A stretch of DNA of 64,000 nt from Actinomadura latina NBRC 106108 (GTDB lineage Bacteria; Actinomycetota; Actinomycetes; Streptosporangiales; Streptosporangiaceae), in contig NZ_BCQS01000006.1 of assembly GCF_001552195.1 (NCBI RefSeq), positions 62,001-126,000 of the forward strand. The letters run 5' to 3'. The notes below the pieces were generated by a model. It saw nothing but the letters and a program-made list of their open reading frames with translations, was not told the origin of the DNA and ran no database searches. The first letter of the stretch is position 1, and every line of letters begins with the position of its first letter. Positions 1 through 8,442 of the stretch are shown piece after piece. Both the position numbers and the translations under genes were made by a program.

Positions 1-2
1 GG

Positions 3-614
3 GACGACTCGCTGGCCGCGCTCGCCTTCATCAAGAAGTACGCCCAGGTGTGGAACGCCGACGCGAACCGGGTCGCCGTGGTCGGCTCCTCGGCCGGCGG
101 GCAGCTCGCCACCCAGCTCGGCACGCTCGGCACGGGCACCCGGCAGGTCCGCGGCGTGGTCGCGCTGTCGCCGCCCAACAACCCGTACCTCGCCTACCAG
201 GACGGCGCGAACGCCGGTGCCACGCCCAGCCAGCGCAAGCTGCGGCGGGCCGTGGTCGACCTCATGCACTGCGTGCCCGGCGCCCGGACCGAGCCGGCCC
301 CCGACGCGGGGACCGGTACCGGTACCGACACCGGCACCGGCGAGGACTGCTGGCCCCGGCTGGACGACGCCAGCACCATCACGCACGTCTCGCCTGGGGA
401 CGCGCCGATGCTGCTCATGCACGCCACCGGCGACTTCGTCCCGGTCGCCCAGAGCACCGGGCTGGCGGGCGCGCTGCGCGCCGCGGGCGTCCAGACGACG
501 GTCAAGACGGTCGAGGGGCAGATGCACGCCGCACAGCTGCTGAGCGACGAGAACACCTACCCGACGATCGTGAGCTGGCTGAAGAGCCACCTGAAGCCGG
601 GGTCGGGCGAGTAG
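3..614 (+). CDS. alpha/beta hydrolase (lipase/esterase), 5' end cut by window
   Basis: The frame is open from base 3, so the N-terminus lies outside the window; a GTG at 48 is internal. The nucleophile elbow GSSAGG sits about 26 residues in, matching the GxSxG serine motif of hormone-sensitive-lipase-like esterases. Near the C-terminus GDFVP supplies the likely acid (Asp) and EGQMHA the His of the triad. Between them is a Thr/Gly/Asp repeat encoded by a short GGTACC/GACACC-type stretch (about 310-345). Substrate cannot be told from the sequence. The TAG stop lies inside a 14-bp tandem duplication (609-636). Confidence 0.8.
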   Translation, partial: DDSLAALAFIKKYAQVWNADANRVAVVGSSAGGQLATQLGTLGTGTRQVRGVVALSPPNNPYLAYQDGANAGATPSQRKLRRAVVDLMHCVPGARTEPAPDAGTGTGTDTGTGEDCWPRLDDASTITHVSPGDAPMLLMHATGDFVPVAQSTGLAGALRAAGVQTTVKTVEGQMHAAQLLSDENTYPTIVSWLKSHLKPGSGE

Positions 615-636
615 CGGCGGTCGAGTAGCGGCGGTC
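609..636. repeat. 14-bp perfect tandem duplication over a stop codon
   Basis: Two adjacent identical copies of GAGTAGCGGCGGTC, 609-622 and 623-636. The TAG at 612-614 in the first copy ends the hydrolase gene; the copy TAG is in another frame. One of a set of similar duplications at gene ends in this window. Confidence 0.85.
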
Positions 637-641
637 GCGGC

Positions 642-1235
642 TCAGCCGTTCCAGACCATCAGCACCAGGATCACCAGCCAGAGCAGCGCGATGACGCCGG
701 AGAGCGCGGCCAGCCGGCCGCGCTCCACGGCCGCGATCTCGCCGCCCCCGGCGGTGGCCGTGGCCCCGTCGGTCTTCCCGGCGGCCCCGCCGGTCTTCTC
801 CGCGGCCCGCCCGCCGGGCTCCCCGTCGCCGGGCCCCTCCCCGCCGTCCGCCGCCTCGCCGGCGTCCGGGCGGACCGGCACCGCGGGCACCGCCGTCCGC
901 GCCTCCTCGGCCGCCGCGAGCTCCAGCAGGTGCACGGCCTTCCGCTGGTCGCGCTCGACGATCAGCAGCAGCACCAGCGCGACGATGAACAGGGTCATCG
1001 ACACCGTCAGCCACGCCTGCGCGAAGTTCCCCTCGGCGAGCCCCAGCCCGAACAGGAAGATGCCCAGCGTCGCGAGGCCGTAGACGCGGGTGGTCCAGTG
1101 GAGGAAGCGGACCACGGCCACGTTCCGCTTGCGGATGTACCGGGGGGAGGACATGGTCGCGGCGGTCAGCGGTCCCAGCGTGAAGATCGCGAAGCCGATG
1201 TGCAGGATCAGCAGGATGCGATCGGAAGTCGACAT
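642..1235 (-). CDS. integral membrane protein, DUF2269-like
   Basis: A 197-residue protein with hydrophobic segments at about residues 7-27, 50-67 and 74-92 and a final one at 180-195. Between the third and last is a long Ala/Gly/Thr/Glu-rich hydrophilic linker (about 105-170). The N-terminal half, with SDRILLILHIGFAIFTLGP, resembles DUF2269-type predicted membrane proteins, whose function is unknown. It converges on the hydrolase gene, leaving 27 bp between the two stops. It starts at ATG 1235, 10 bp from the stop of the upstream VWA gene, so it is probably the last gene of the AAA-VWA transcript. Confidence 0.7.
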   Translation of the reverse strand: MSTSDRILLILHIGFAIFTLGPLTAATMSSPRYIRKRNVAVVRFLHWTTRVYGLATLGIFLFGLGLAEGNFAQAWLTVSMTLFIVALVLLLIVERDQRKAVHLLELAAAEEARTAVPAVPVRPDAGEAADGGEGPGDGEPGGRAAEKTGGAAGKTDGATATAGGGEIAAVERGRLAALSGVIALLWLVILVLMVWNG

Positions 1236-1245
1236 GCCGCCGACC

Positions 1246-3309
1246 CTAGCCCCTCCGGCCCCGGCGCACGCGGAGGTAGTCGCTGACGACGTACTCGCCG
1301 AGCCGCTCGGCGTCCGGCGCGAAGACGCGGCCGCCGTTGCGCTGCGCGACCTCCTCCACGAACGACACGAGCCGCCGGTCGTCGGCCAGCATGAAGAAGT
1401 TCATGCAGGCGCCGCGCCGCGTCATCTTGTCGACCTCGGCGAGGGTGAGGACGAGCGTCTCGGTGGACGGCGGGTAGTCGAACAGCGAGCGGCCGTCCGG
1501 GCGCAGGTGCGCGGTCGGCTCCCCGTCGGTGACGACGAGCACGATCGGCTCGAAGTCGGGGTGCCGGTCGAGGTGCCGTCCGGCGATCATCAGCGCGTGG
1601 TGCAGGTTGGTGCCCTGCACCATGTCCCAGTCGAGCCCGGCCATCTCCTCGGGGTGCAGGACCCGCGCGTAGTTGGAGAACCCGATGATCTGGATCGCGT
1701 CCTGCGGGAACTTGCTGGTCACGAGCGTGTGCAGGGCGAGCGTGGTCTGCTTGGCGACCGCCCACGTCCCGCGCAGCACCATCGAGTACGACAGGTCGAC
1801 CAGCAGGCAGACGGCCGCGCCGGTGCGCCGCTCCGTCTCGTGCACCTCGAAGTCGTCCACGCCCAGTTTCACACCGGCGGGTTTCAGCCCGGCGGGTTCC
1901 GCGCCGGCGCCGGTCCGCGCGACGTCCGCGGTGCCCGGCTCGACGGCCTGCGCGGCCACCGGTCGCGTCGCGAGGCCGGGGCCGGACTCCATGGCGCTGC
2001 GGCGGATCGCGTTGCTCACCGTCCGGACGACGTCGAGGGGCTGCTCGTCGCCGAACCGCCACTCCCGGCTGGCCCCGGTCAGCTCGCCCGCCTGGCCCGC
2101 GTCGCGCTGGTCGTGGTCGCCCTGCCGGCCGGACGTGAGCTGGGAGAACACCCGGCGCAGCGCGGTCTCGCCGAGCCGCCGCACCGCCTTCGGGGTCAGT
2201 TCCAGCTTGCCGCGGTTGCGGCGCAGGTAGCCCTGCCGCTCCAGTTCCTTCTCGATGCGGCGCAGCGCGTCCAGGTCGTCGACGGCCTGCCGGCCGAGCG
2301 CCCGCCGGACGGCGTCCTCGTCGATGTCGTCGAGCCGCGCGCCGGGGTAGTCCTGCCCGAGCGCCGCCTCCAGCTCGCTCAGGTCGGCCAACTCCGCGAG
2401 CGCGGTGGTGGCGTCGCCCATGCCGAGCGGGTCGTCGCCCGTCATCTGCTCGGGCCGGCCCCAGCCGAGATCGGGACGGCGCGCCCGCAGCGCGTCGCCG
2501 AGCCGCGTCATCTCCATGGCGAGGCCCGCGTCCTGCATGGCCTGCTCCATCAGCCCGCCCAGCTCGGCGCGCTGCTCGGGGCTGAGCGAGGCGAGCAGCC
2601 GGTCCATCGCCGCGGCGCGGCGGGCCAGCGAGTCGACGAGCTCTTCGAGGTTCTGCGGATCGTCGGGGAACATGTCCCCGTACTGCTCCATGAACCGGTC
2701 GAAGTCCTCCTGGGTGTGCTCGCCGCGGGCGTCGCGCTCCAGCATGTGGTTGAGCGCGGCCATCATGTCCTTGACCCGCTCCATGGCGGCCGGGTCCTGG
2801 TTCTCCAAAGCCTGCTTCATGCCCTGGAACTGAGCGTCGAGGACCTCGCGGCGCAGCAGGTCCTTCAGCTGCTCGAACGTGCGGCGGGCCGCGTCGGACC
2901 GCCAGTCGTAGTCCGACAGCCGGCGGATCGCCTGCGAGGTGTCGGACGGCAGCGTGTCCAGCTCGGCCTCGCGCAGCCGCGCCTCGTCGCCCGGATCGGG
3001 GAACAGCTCGGCCCGCTCCTGCCCGATCGCCGTGTCGAGCAGCGCGCGCGCCTGCTCCAGGGTGCCGTCGAGGCGGCCCCGGTCGCGCAGCGCGCGGCGC
3101 CGCTCCCGCACCTGGCGCAGCATGTCGTCCAGCCCGCGCCGGTCCCGCGCGCCGGGCAGGCCGCGCCGCAGCAGCTCGCGCAGCGCGTCGTCGGGGCGGG
3201 TGCCGTCCAGCACCGCGTCGCCCATCGCGTCGAGGGCGTCGCGGACGTCGTAGGGCGGGGCGAGCGGGTCGGGCCCGTCCTCGTAGGCCCCGTAGCGATA
3301 CCGGCTCAT
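1246..3309 (-). CDS. VWA domain protein (MoxR-associated)
   Basis: 687 residues. The N-terminal 400 residues are charged and helical. A von Willebrand factor A domain occupies about 495-670, with a MIDAS metal site: DLSYS at 505-509, a Thr in QGTN and an Asp in VTDGEP. It follows the AAA ATPase (start 4739, stop 3348) on the same strand, 38 bp downstream. Such MoxR-AAA/VWA pairs act as metal-dependent chaperone-like or chelatase-like machines; the client here is unknown. It resembles the CoxE/ChlD-like actinobacterial VWA proteins. The ATG at 3309 has GGAGCTTCG-type purine-rich sequence just upstream. Confidence 0.85.
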   Translation of the reverse strand: MSRYRYGAYEDGPDPLAPPYDVRDALDAMGDAVLDGTRPDDALRELLRRGLPGARDRRGLDDMLRQVRERRRALRDRGRLDGTLEQARALLDTAIGQERAELFPDPGDEARLREAELDTLPSDTSQAIRRLSDYDWRSDAARRTFEQLKDLLRREVLDAQFQGMKQALENQDPAAMERVKDMMAALNHMLERDARGEHTQEDFDRFMEQYGDMFPDDPQNLEELVDSLARRAAAMDRLLASLSPEQRAELGGLMEQAMQDAGLAMEMTRLGDALRARRPDLGWGRPEQMTGDDPLGMGDATTALAELADLSELEAALGQDYPGARLDDIDEDAVRRALGRQAVDDLDALRRIEKELERQGYLRRNRGKLELTPKAVRRLGETALRRVFSQLTSGRQGDHDQRDAGQAGELTGASREWRFGDEQPLDVVRTVSNAIRRSAMESGPGLATRPVAAQAVEPGTADVARTGAGAEPAGLKPAGVKLGVDDFEVHETERRTGAAVCLLVDLSYSMVLRGTWAVAKQTTLALHTLVTSKFPQDAIQIIGFSNYARVLHPEEMAGLDWDMVQGTNLHHALMIAGRHLDRHPDFEPIVLVVTDGEPTAHLRPDGRSLFDYPPSTETLVLTLAEVDKMTRRGACMNFFMLADDRRLVSFVEEVAQRNGGRVFAPDAERLGEYVVSDYLRVRRGRRG

Positions 3310-3347
3310 CGAAGCTCCTTACGCGTGGAGACCTCAGGTCCGGACGG

Positions 3348-4739
3348 TCACGTCCGGTAGGTGGCCGTCCCGTCGGACCGGCCCTCGGTGACGTCCTTCG
3401 ACAGCCGGCGGGTGAGGAACAGGCCCTCCAGGGCGAACTCCAGCGCGGCCGCGGCCTGCCCGGGGGACTCCCCGCTCAGCCCGAGCCGCTCCATGAGCTT
3501 GGCGAGGCCGGGGACCTGGCCGATGCGGCGCAGCAGCTCGTTCGCCGCCACCAGCTCGCCCGACTCGACCCGCTCGCCGGAGTCGAACTTGTCGAGCAGC
3601 CCGGTCAGGTCGGCGGCGCCCAGCGTCCGCCGGTAGGTCTCGGCGATCGCGCGGCGCAGCAGGTGCTCCAGCACCTCCTGCTCGCGGCCCTCCTCGCTGA
3701 CCTCGAACTCGACCTTGCCCATCAGCGACGGCACGACCGCGGACAGGTCGCAGACCCGCGCGACGGCGTGCTCCTCGCCGGTGAGCGCGGCACGGCGCAC
3801 CGCGCCCGCCGCGACGGTCTCCGCGCCCGCGAGCGCGAACCGCGCCGACACGCCGGACCGGGCGTCCACCGCCGTCGACTCCCGGACGAGGCGGGTGAAC
3901 CGCCCGATCACCTCGATCAGGTGGTCGGGCACCTCGGCGGGCAGCCCGGCGAGGTCGGCGAACTCGGCCTCCTGCCGGATCAGCGCCAGCTCGGCGTCCA
4001 GTTCGAGGGGGTAGTGGGTGCGGATCTCCGCGCCGAAGCGGTCCTTCAGCGGGGTGATGATGCGGCCGCGGTTGGTGTAGTCCTCGGGGTTGGCGGACGC
4101 GATGAGCAGCACGTCCAGCGGCAGCCGCAGCGCGTAGCCGCGGATCTGCACGTCCCGCTCCTCCAGCACGTTGAGCAGCGCCACCTGGATCCGCTCGGCG
4201 AGGTCGGGCAGCTCGTTGATGGAGAAGATGCCGCGGTTGGTGCGCGGGACGAGCCCGAAGTGCACGGTCTCCGGGTCGCCGAGCGTGCGGCCCTCGGCCA
4301 CCTTGATCGGGTCGACGTCGCCGATGAGGTCGCCGACGCTGGTGTCGGGGGTGGCGAGCTTCTCCCCGTACCGCTCGTCGCGGTGCAGCCACCCGACCGG
4401 CAGGTCGTCGCCCAGTTCGGCGGCGAGCCGGCGGCAGCGCACGCACACCGGCGCGTACGGATGGTCGTTGATCTCGCAGCCGGCGACCACGGGGGTCCAC
4501 TCGTCCAGCAGCCCGCCCAGGGTGCGGATGAGCCGCGTCTTGCCCTGGCCGCGCTCGCCCAGCAGCACCAGGTCGTGCCCGGCGAGCAGGGCGCGCTCGA
4601 GGTGGGGGAGGACGGTGTCGTCGAACCCGAGGATGCCGGGGAACCGGGGTTCTCCGGACCGCAGCCGGTCGAGCAGGTTGCGCCGTATCTCGGCCTTCAC
4701 GGAAAGCTGGACGTGGCCGCCGGCGCGCAGCTCGCCCAC
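3348..4739 (-). CDS. MoxR-type AAA ATPase / magnesium-chelatase-like
   Basis: 463 residues from the GTG at 4739, chosen because homologues begin near VGEL and because the frame upstream (open to 6110) is only the antisense of the FIST gene. Walker A GERGQGKT is at 61-68. Walker B lies in the GIFSINELPDL segment and sensor 1 in ASANPEDYTNRG, the layout of the ChlI/MoxR AAA+ clade. A CVRC pair near residue 110 could bind metal. The ATPase presumably remodels or loads a client together with the VWA partner just downstream. It diverges from the FIST gene, with 201 bp between the starts. Confidence 0.85.
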   Translation of the reverse strand: MGELRAGGHVQLSVKAEIRRNLLDRLRSGEPRFPGILGFDDTVLPHLERALLAGHDLVLLGERGQGKTRLIRTLGGLLDEWTPVVAGCEINDHPYAPVCVRCRRLAAELGDDLPVGWLHRDERYGEKLATPDTSVGDLIGDVDPIKVAEGRTLGDPETVHFGLVPRTNRGIFSINELPDLAERIQVALLNVLEERDVQIRGYALRLPLDVLLIASANPEDYTNRGRIITPLKDRFGAEIRTHYPLELDAELALIRQEAEFADLAGLPAEVPDHLIEVIGRFTRLVRESTAVDARSGVSARFALAGAETVAAGAVRRAALTGEEHAVARVCDLSAVVPSLMGKVEFEVSEEGREQEVLEHLLRRAIAETYRRTLGAADLTGLLDKFDSGERVESGELVAANELLRRIGQVPGLAKLMERLGLSGESPGQAAAALEFALEGLFLTRRLSKDVTEGRSDGTATYRT

Positions 4740-4940
4740 TGTTGTCCCAGAGGGGAGAGTTTCACGGGGTGTGGATGGACGCACGCGACCGACACTACGT
4801 CGCCGGTCCGCGGAATCGCACCCTCGGTTCCCGGATTCGTCCGCTTGGCCGGTCTCGCCGATGTTTGGGTGGAGAGCCCGGAGCGGGGGAGACTGGAGGT
4901 GTGAACGGAGCCGGTGAACACAGTGAGGGAGGCGGCGCCG

Positions 4941-6170
4941 ATGGCGCGATTCGGTGATGGCCTGGCCCTCGGACCCGACCTGTCCAGCGCGGCCGCGTCG
5001 GCGGTCGAGCAGGCGCTCGCCCCGCTGAGCGCGGCGCCCGACCTGGTGTGCGTGTTCGTCACGGGCGACGACCCGGACGAGATCGAGGCGGCGGCCCTGG
5101 CCGCGGAGCGGGCGGCGGGGCCCGCGATGCTGCTCGGCTGCAGCGCGTCCGGGGTGATCGGCGCCGGGCGCGGGGTGGAGGAGCGCGGCGCGGTCAGCGC
5201 GTGGGCGGCGGTGCTGCCGGGTGCGCGGCTCGACGCGTTCCGGCTGGAGACCCTCAAGGCCGACGACCGCCTCGTCGTGGTCGGCATGCCGGAGGGGCAG
5301 GACGACGACGTGGTCGGCGTGCTGCTGGCCGACCCGTACAGCTTCCCCGTGGACGCCTTCGTGGAGCGCTCCGACGAGGCGCTTCCCGGGCTGCCGCTGG
5401 TCGGCGGCCTCGCCGAGAGCAGCGGCCCCGGTGGCGGGCCCGGCGGCGGCGGGCTCGGCGAGGACGGGCCCGGTGAGATCGGACGGGGCGACGCGCGGCT
5501 GTTCGTCGGCGGCGACGTCTACCGGGACGGCGCGGTCGGCGTGGTGATCGGCGGGCCGGTGGCCGCCGCCACCGTGGTCAGCCAGGGCGCCCGCCCGATC
5601 GGGCCCGACATGGTGGTGACGAAGGCGGAGGAGAACGTCCTCTACGAGCTGGCGGGCGTCCCCGCGCTGGAGAAGCTGGAGCAGATCGTCCTCGGGCTGC
5701 CGGAGGAGGAGCAGGAGCTCGCCGGGCGCGGGCTGCTGATCGGCGTCGCGATGGACGAGTACGCCGACGAGCACGAGCACGGCGACTTCCTCGTCCGCGG
5801 GGTGGTGGGCGCCGACACCGACAGCGGGGCCATCGCGATCGGCGACGTCGTGGACGTGGGCCGCACCGTCCGGTTCCAGGTCCGGGACGCGGGCGCCGCC
5901 GAGGAGGACCTCGCCGCGCTGCTCGAGCGGTTCGACCTGGCGCCGGTCGAGGGCGCGCTGCTGTTCTCCTGCAACGGGCGCGGCCAGGCGATGTTCCCCG
6001 ACTCCGACCATGACGCGAAGGTCCTGGACCGCGCGTTCGGCCCGGCCGGGGTGGGCGGGTTCTTCGCCGCCGGCGAGATCGGGCCGGTCTCGGGCCGCAA
6101 CCACGTGCACGGCTTCACCGCGTCCATCCTCGCGTTCGGCCGCGCGGACGGCGCGGGGGGCCTCGTTTGA
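4941..6170 (+). CDS. FIST N/C domain sensory protein
   Basis: 409 residues from ATG 4941, preceded by GAGGGAGG at 4925-4932; the in-frame GTG at 4914 is less likely. The N-terminal half with LLGCSASGVIG and PLVGGLAES fits the FIST_N domain, and the C-terminal half ending in FFAAGEIGPV...HGFTASIL fits FIST_C. FIST domains are predicted small-ligand (amino-acid type) sensing modules. There is no attached kinase or cyclase domain here, so it may act with a partner. The stop overlaps the start of the ROK kinase (TTGA), which implies translational coupling. Confidence 0.85.
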   Translation: MARFGDGLALGPDLSSAAASAVEQALAPLSAAPDLVCVFVTGDDPDEIEAAALAAERAAGPAMLLGCSASGVIGAGRGVEERGAVSAWAAVLPGARLDAFRLETLKADDRLVVVGMPEGQDDDVVGVLLADPYSFPVDAFVERSDEALPGLPLVGGLAESSGPGGGPGGGGLGEDGPGEIGRGDARLFVGGDVYRDGAVGVVIGGPVAAATVVSQGARPIGPDMVVTKAEENVLYELAGVPALEKLEQIVLGLPEEEQELAGRGLLIGVAMDEYADEHEHGDFLVRGVVGADTDSGAIAIGDVVDVGRTVRFQVRDAGAAEEDLAALLERFDLAPVEGALLFSCNGRGQAMFPDSDHDAKVLDRAFGPAGVGGFFAAGEIGPVSGRNHVHGFTASILAFGRADGAGGLV

Positions 6171-7153
6171 GCGCCGCGCCCGCCCGCGCGAACGGCCCCG
6201 TCCTCGCGAACGCCCCGGTCCTCGCGATCGACATCGGCGGGACGAAGCTCGCCGCCGCGCTCGTCGAACCGGACGGACGCGTCGCCGCCCACGACCGCGC
6301 CCCCACCCCGAACGGGCCGGGCGTGGACGGCGAGGAGCTGTGGCGGGCGCTGGACGCGCTGCTCGGCAAGCTCCTCGCCGACGCAGGCGACCCGTCCCTC
6401 GCGGGCGTCGGCGCGGGCTGCGGCGGGCCGATGACGTGGCCCGCCGCCGAGGTGTCCCCGCTGAACATCCCGGCGTGGCGCGGCTTCCCGCTGCGGGAGC
6501 GGCTCCGCGCCCGCCATCCGGGCCTGCCCGTCCGCATCCACAACGACGCGATCTGCGTGGCGGTGGGGGAGCACTGGCTCGGCGCCGGACGCGGGCACGG
6601 CAACGTCCTCGGCATGGTCGTGTCCACGGGCGTCGGCGGCGGGCTGATCCTCGGCGGGCACCTCGTCAACGGCGCCAGCGGCAACGCCGGGCACATCGGG
6701 CACGTCGTCGTCGAGCCGGACGGGCCGCCGTGCGCCTGCGGCGGGCGCGGCTGCCTGGAGGCGATCGCGCGCGGCCCGGGACTGGTCGCGTGGGCGCAGC
6801 AGCAGGGCTGGCGGCCCGGCGGAACCGACGTCACGGGCGTGGAGCTGGCGGCCGACGCGCGGCGCGGCGACCCCGTCGCCGGGTCCGCGATGCGGCGCGC
6901 CGGGCGCGCCCTCGGCATCGCGATCGCGTCCGCGACGCACCTGTGCGACCTGGAGGTCGCCGCGATCGGCGGCGGGCTCTCCCAGGCCGGCCCGCTGCTG
7001 TTCGAGCCGATGGAGGCGGCGTTCCGGGCGCACGCCCGGATGGACTTCGCGCGCCGCGCCCGGATCGTCCCGGCGGCGCTCGGCCAGACCGCCGGGCTCG
7101 TCGGCGCCGCCGCCCTGGTCCACGCCCAAGATCGTTACTGGAGTGCGGGCTGA
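6167..7153 (+). CDS. ROK family sugar kinase (glucokinase-like)
   Basis: 328 residues. DIGGTK at 22-27 is the ATP phosphate-binding loop. GHIGH at 175-179 and CACGGRGCLE at 189-198 form the ROK zinc-binding signature with all cysteines present. VSTGVGGG precedes them as the second phosphate loop. It likely phosphorylates a hexose (glucose or an amino sugar) in the cytoplasm. There is no N-terminal DNA-binding domain, so it is a kinase and not a ROK repressor. It starts at TTG 6167, overlapping the FIST stop by 3 bases; no better start exists before the DIGGTK motif. Confidence 0.88.
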   Translation: MSAAPARANGPVLANAPVLAIDIGGTKLAAALVEPDGRVAAHDRAPTPNGPGVDGEELWRALDALLGKLLADAGDPSLAGVGAGCGGPMTWPAAEVSPLNIPAWRGFPLRERLRARHPGLPVRIHNDAICVAVGEHWLGAGRGHGNVLGMVVSTGVGGGLILGGHLVNGASGNAGHIGHVVVEPDGPPCACGGRGCLEAIARGPGLVAWAQQQGWRPGGTDVTGVELAADARRGDPVAGSAMRRAGRALGIAIASATHLCDLEVAAIGGGLSQAGPLLFEPMEAAFRAHARMDFARRARIVPAALGQTAGLVGAAALVHAQDRYWSAG

Positions 7154-7179
7154 GGGCCGCGGGGTGCGAAGATCGGACC

Positions 7180-8403
7180 ATGACCTCCGTCAGCGTCGAC
7201 GATGTCCGGGCCGCCCGCGAGCTGCTCCGCGCGGTGGCCGTTCCCACCCCCCTGCTCCCCTCCCGGGTCCTGTCCGAGCAGCTCGGCGGGCCCGTCCTGC
7301 TGAAGTGCGAGAACCTGCAGCGCACCGGATCGTTCAAGATCCGCGGCGCGTACGTGCGGATCTTCCGGCTGAGCGAGGCCGAGCGGGCCGGCGGCGTCGT
7401 CGCGGCCAGCGCCGGCAACCACGCCCAGGGCGTCGCGCTCGCCGCGTCCATGCTCGGCTGCAAGGCCACCGTGTTCATGCCGGTCGGCGCTCCGCTCCCC
7501 AAGATCGCCGCGACCCGCGGCTACGGCGCCGAGGTCGTGTTCCCCGGCCCGACCGTCGACGACTGCCTCATCGCCGCGCAGCGGTACGCCGACGAGTGCG
7601 GCGCCGTGTTCATCCACCCGTTCGACCACCCCGACGTCGCCGCCGGGCAGGGGACGATCGGGCTGGAGATCATGGAGCAGTGCCCGGACGCCCGGACGAT
7701 CGTGGCGCCGGTGGGCGGCGGCGGCCTGCTGTCCGGCATCGCGGCGGCGGCCAAGGGCGCGGCGAAGGAGGCCGGCGGCCGGGACATCAAGATCCTCGGC
7801 GCGCAGGCCAAGCGCGCGGCGGCGTTCCCGCCCTCGCTGGCGGCCGGCAAGCCCGTGCAGGTCGAGCTGGAGCCGACCATGGCGGACGGGATCGCCGTCG
7901 GCCGTCCCGGCGACCTCACCTACGCCATGTTCACCGAGCTCGTGGACGCCGTCGTGACGGTGTCCGAGGAGTCCATCTCGCAGGCGCTGCTGCTCTGCCT
8001 CGAACGCGCCAAGCAGGTCGTCGAGCCCGCCGGGGCCGCCGGGGTCGCGGCCCTGCTGGAGCATGCGTACGCGGTCGAGCCGCCCGTGGTGGTGGTGCTG
8101 TCCGGCGGCAACATCGACCCGCTGCTGCTGTCGAAGGTGCTGCGGCACGGCCTCGCCGGCGCCGGGCGGTACCTCGTCGTCCGCTGCCGGCTGAAGGACC
8201 GCCCCGGCGCGCTGGTGACCCTGCTGGGCGAGCTCGCCGAGCTGGGCGTCAACGTCCTGGACGTGATGCACGAGCGCGTCGCGGCCCGCCTCCACGTCGA
8301 GGAGGCCGAGGTCCTCATGCACCTGGAGACGCGAGGGGCCGACCACTCCGAAGACGTGATCGGCCGCCTGCGCGAGAAGGGCTACACCCTCACCTTGAGC
8401 TGA
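7180..8403 (+). CDS. ilvA: threonine ammonia-lyase (threonine dehydratase)
   Basis: 407 residues from ATG 7180. SFKIRGA at 51-57 carries the PLP lysine (K53). ASAGNHAQG and GGGGLLSG are the substrate and phosphate-binding loops. The C-terminal 75 residues hold a single ACT-like domain (KDRPGALVTLLGELAELG). The enzyme deaminates threonine to 2-oxobutanoate. One short ACT domain fits the catabolic/actinobacterial type better than the two-domain biosynthetic IlvA, so the symbol is tentative. It lies 26 bp after the ROK kinase on the same strand. Confidence 0.9.
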   Translation: MTSVSVDDVRAARELLRAVAVPTPLLPSRVLSEQLGGPVLLKCENLQRTGSFKIRGAYVRIFRLSEAERAGGVVAASAGNHAQGVALAASMLGCKATVFMPVGAPLPKIAATRGYGAEVVFPGPTVDDCLIAAQRYADECGAVFIHPFDHPDVAAGQGTIGLEIMEQCPDARTIVAPVGGGGLLSGIAAAAKGAAKEAGGRDIKILGAQAKRAAAFPPSLAAGKPVQVELEPTMADGIAVGRPGDLTYAMFTELVDAVVTVSEESISQALLLCLERAKQVVEPAGAAGVAALLEHAYAVEPPVVVVLSGGNIDPLLLSKVLRHGLAGAGRYLVVRCRLKDRPGALVTLLGELAELGVNVLDVMHERVAARLHVEEAEVLMHLETRGADHSEDVIGRLREKGYTLTLS

Positions 8404-8408
8404 CCCTG

Positions 8409-8442
8409 CGTTCTTGCACGGTCAGCGTTCTTGCACGGTCAG
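8409..8442. repeat. 17-bp perfect tandem duplication over a stop codon
   Basis: Two identical adjacent copies of CGTTCTTGCACGGTCAG, 8409-8425 and 8426-8442. The second contains the stop codon (TCA at 8439-8441 on the + strand) of the leftward M1 peptidase gene. It lies between the convergent stops of ilvA and the peptidase. Confidence 0.85.

Noticed and set aside
1090..3360. Long rightward frame opposite the VWA gene
   Set aside because: Shadow of a high-GC gene; the leftward frame has the MIDAS motif and sensible composition.
4740..6110. Upstream extension of the AAA ATPase frame
   Set aside because: It is antisense to the FIST gene; homologues start near GTG 4739.
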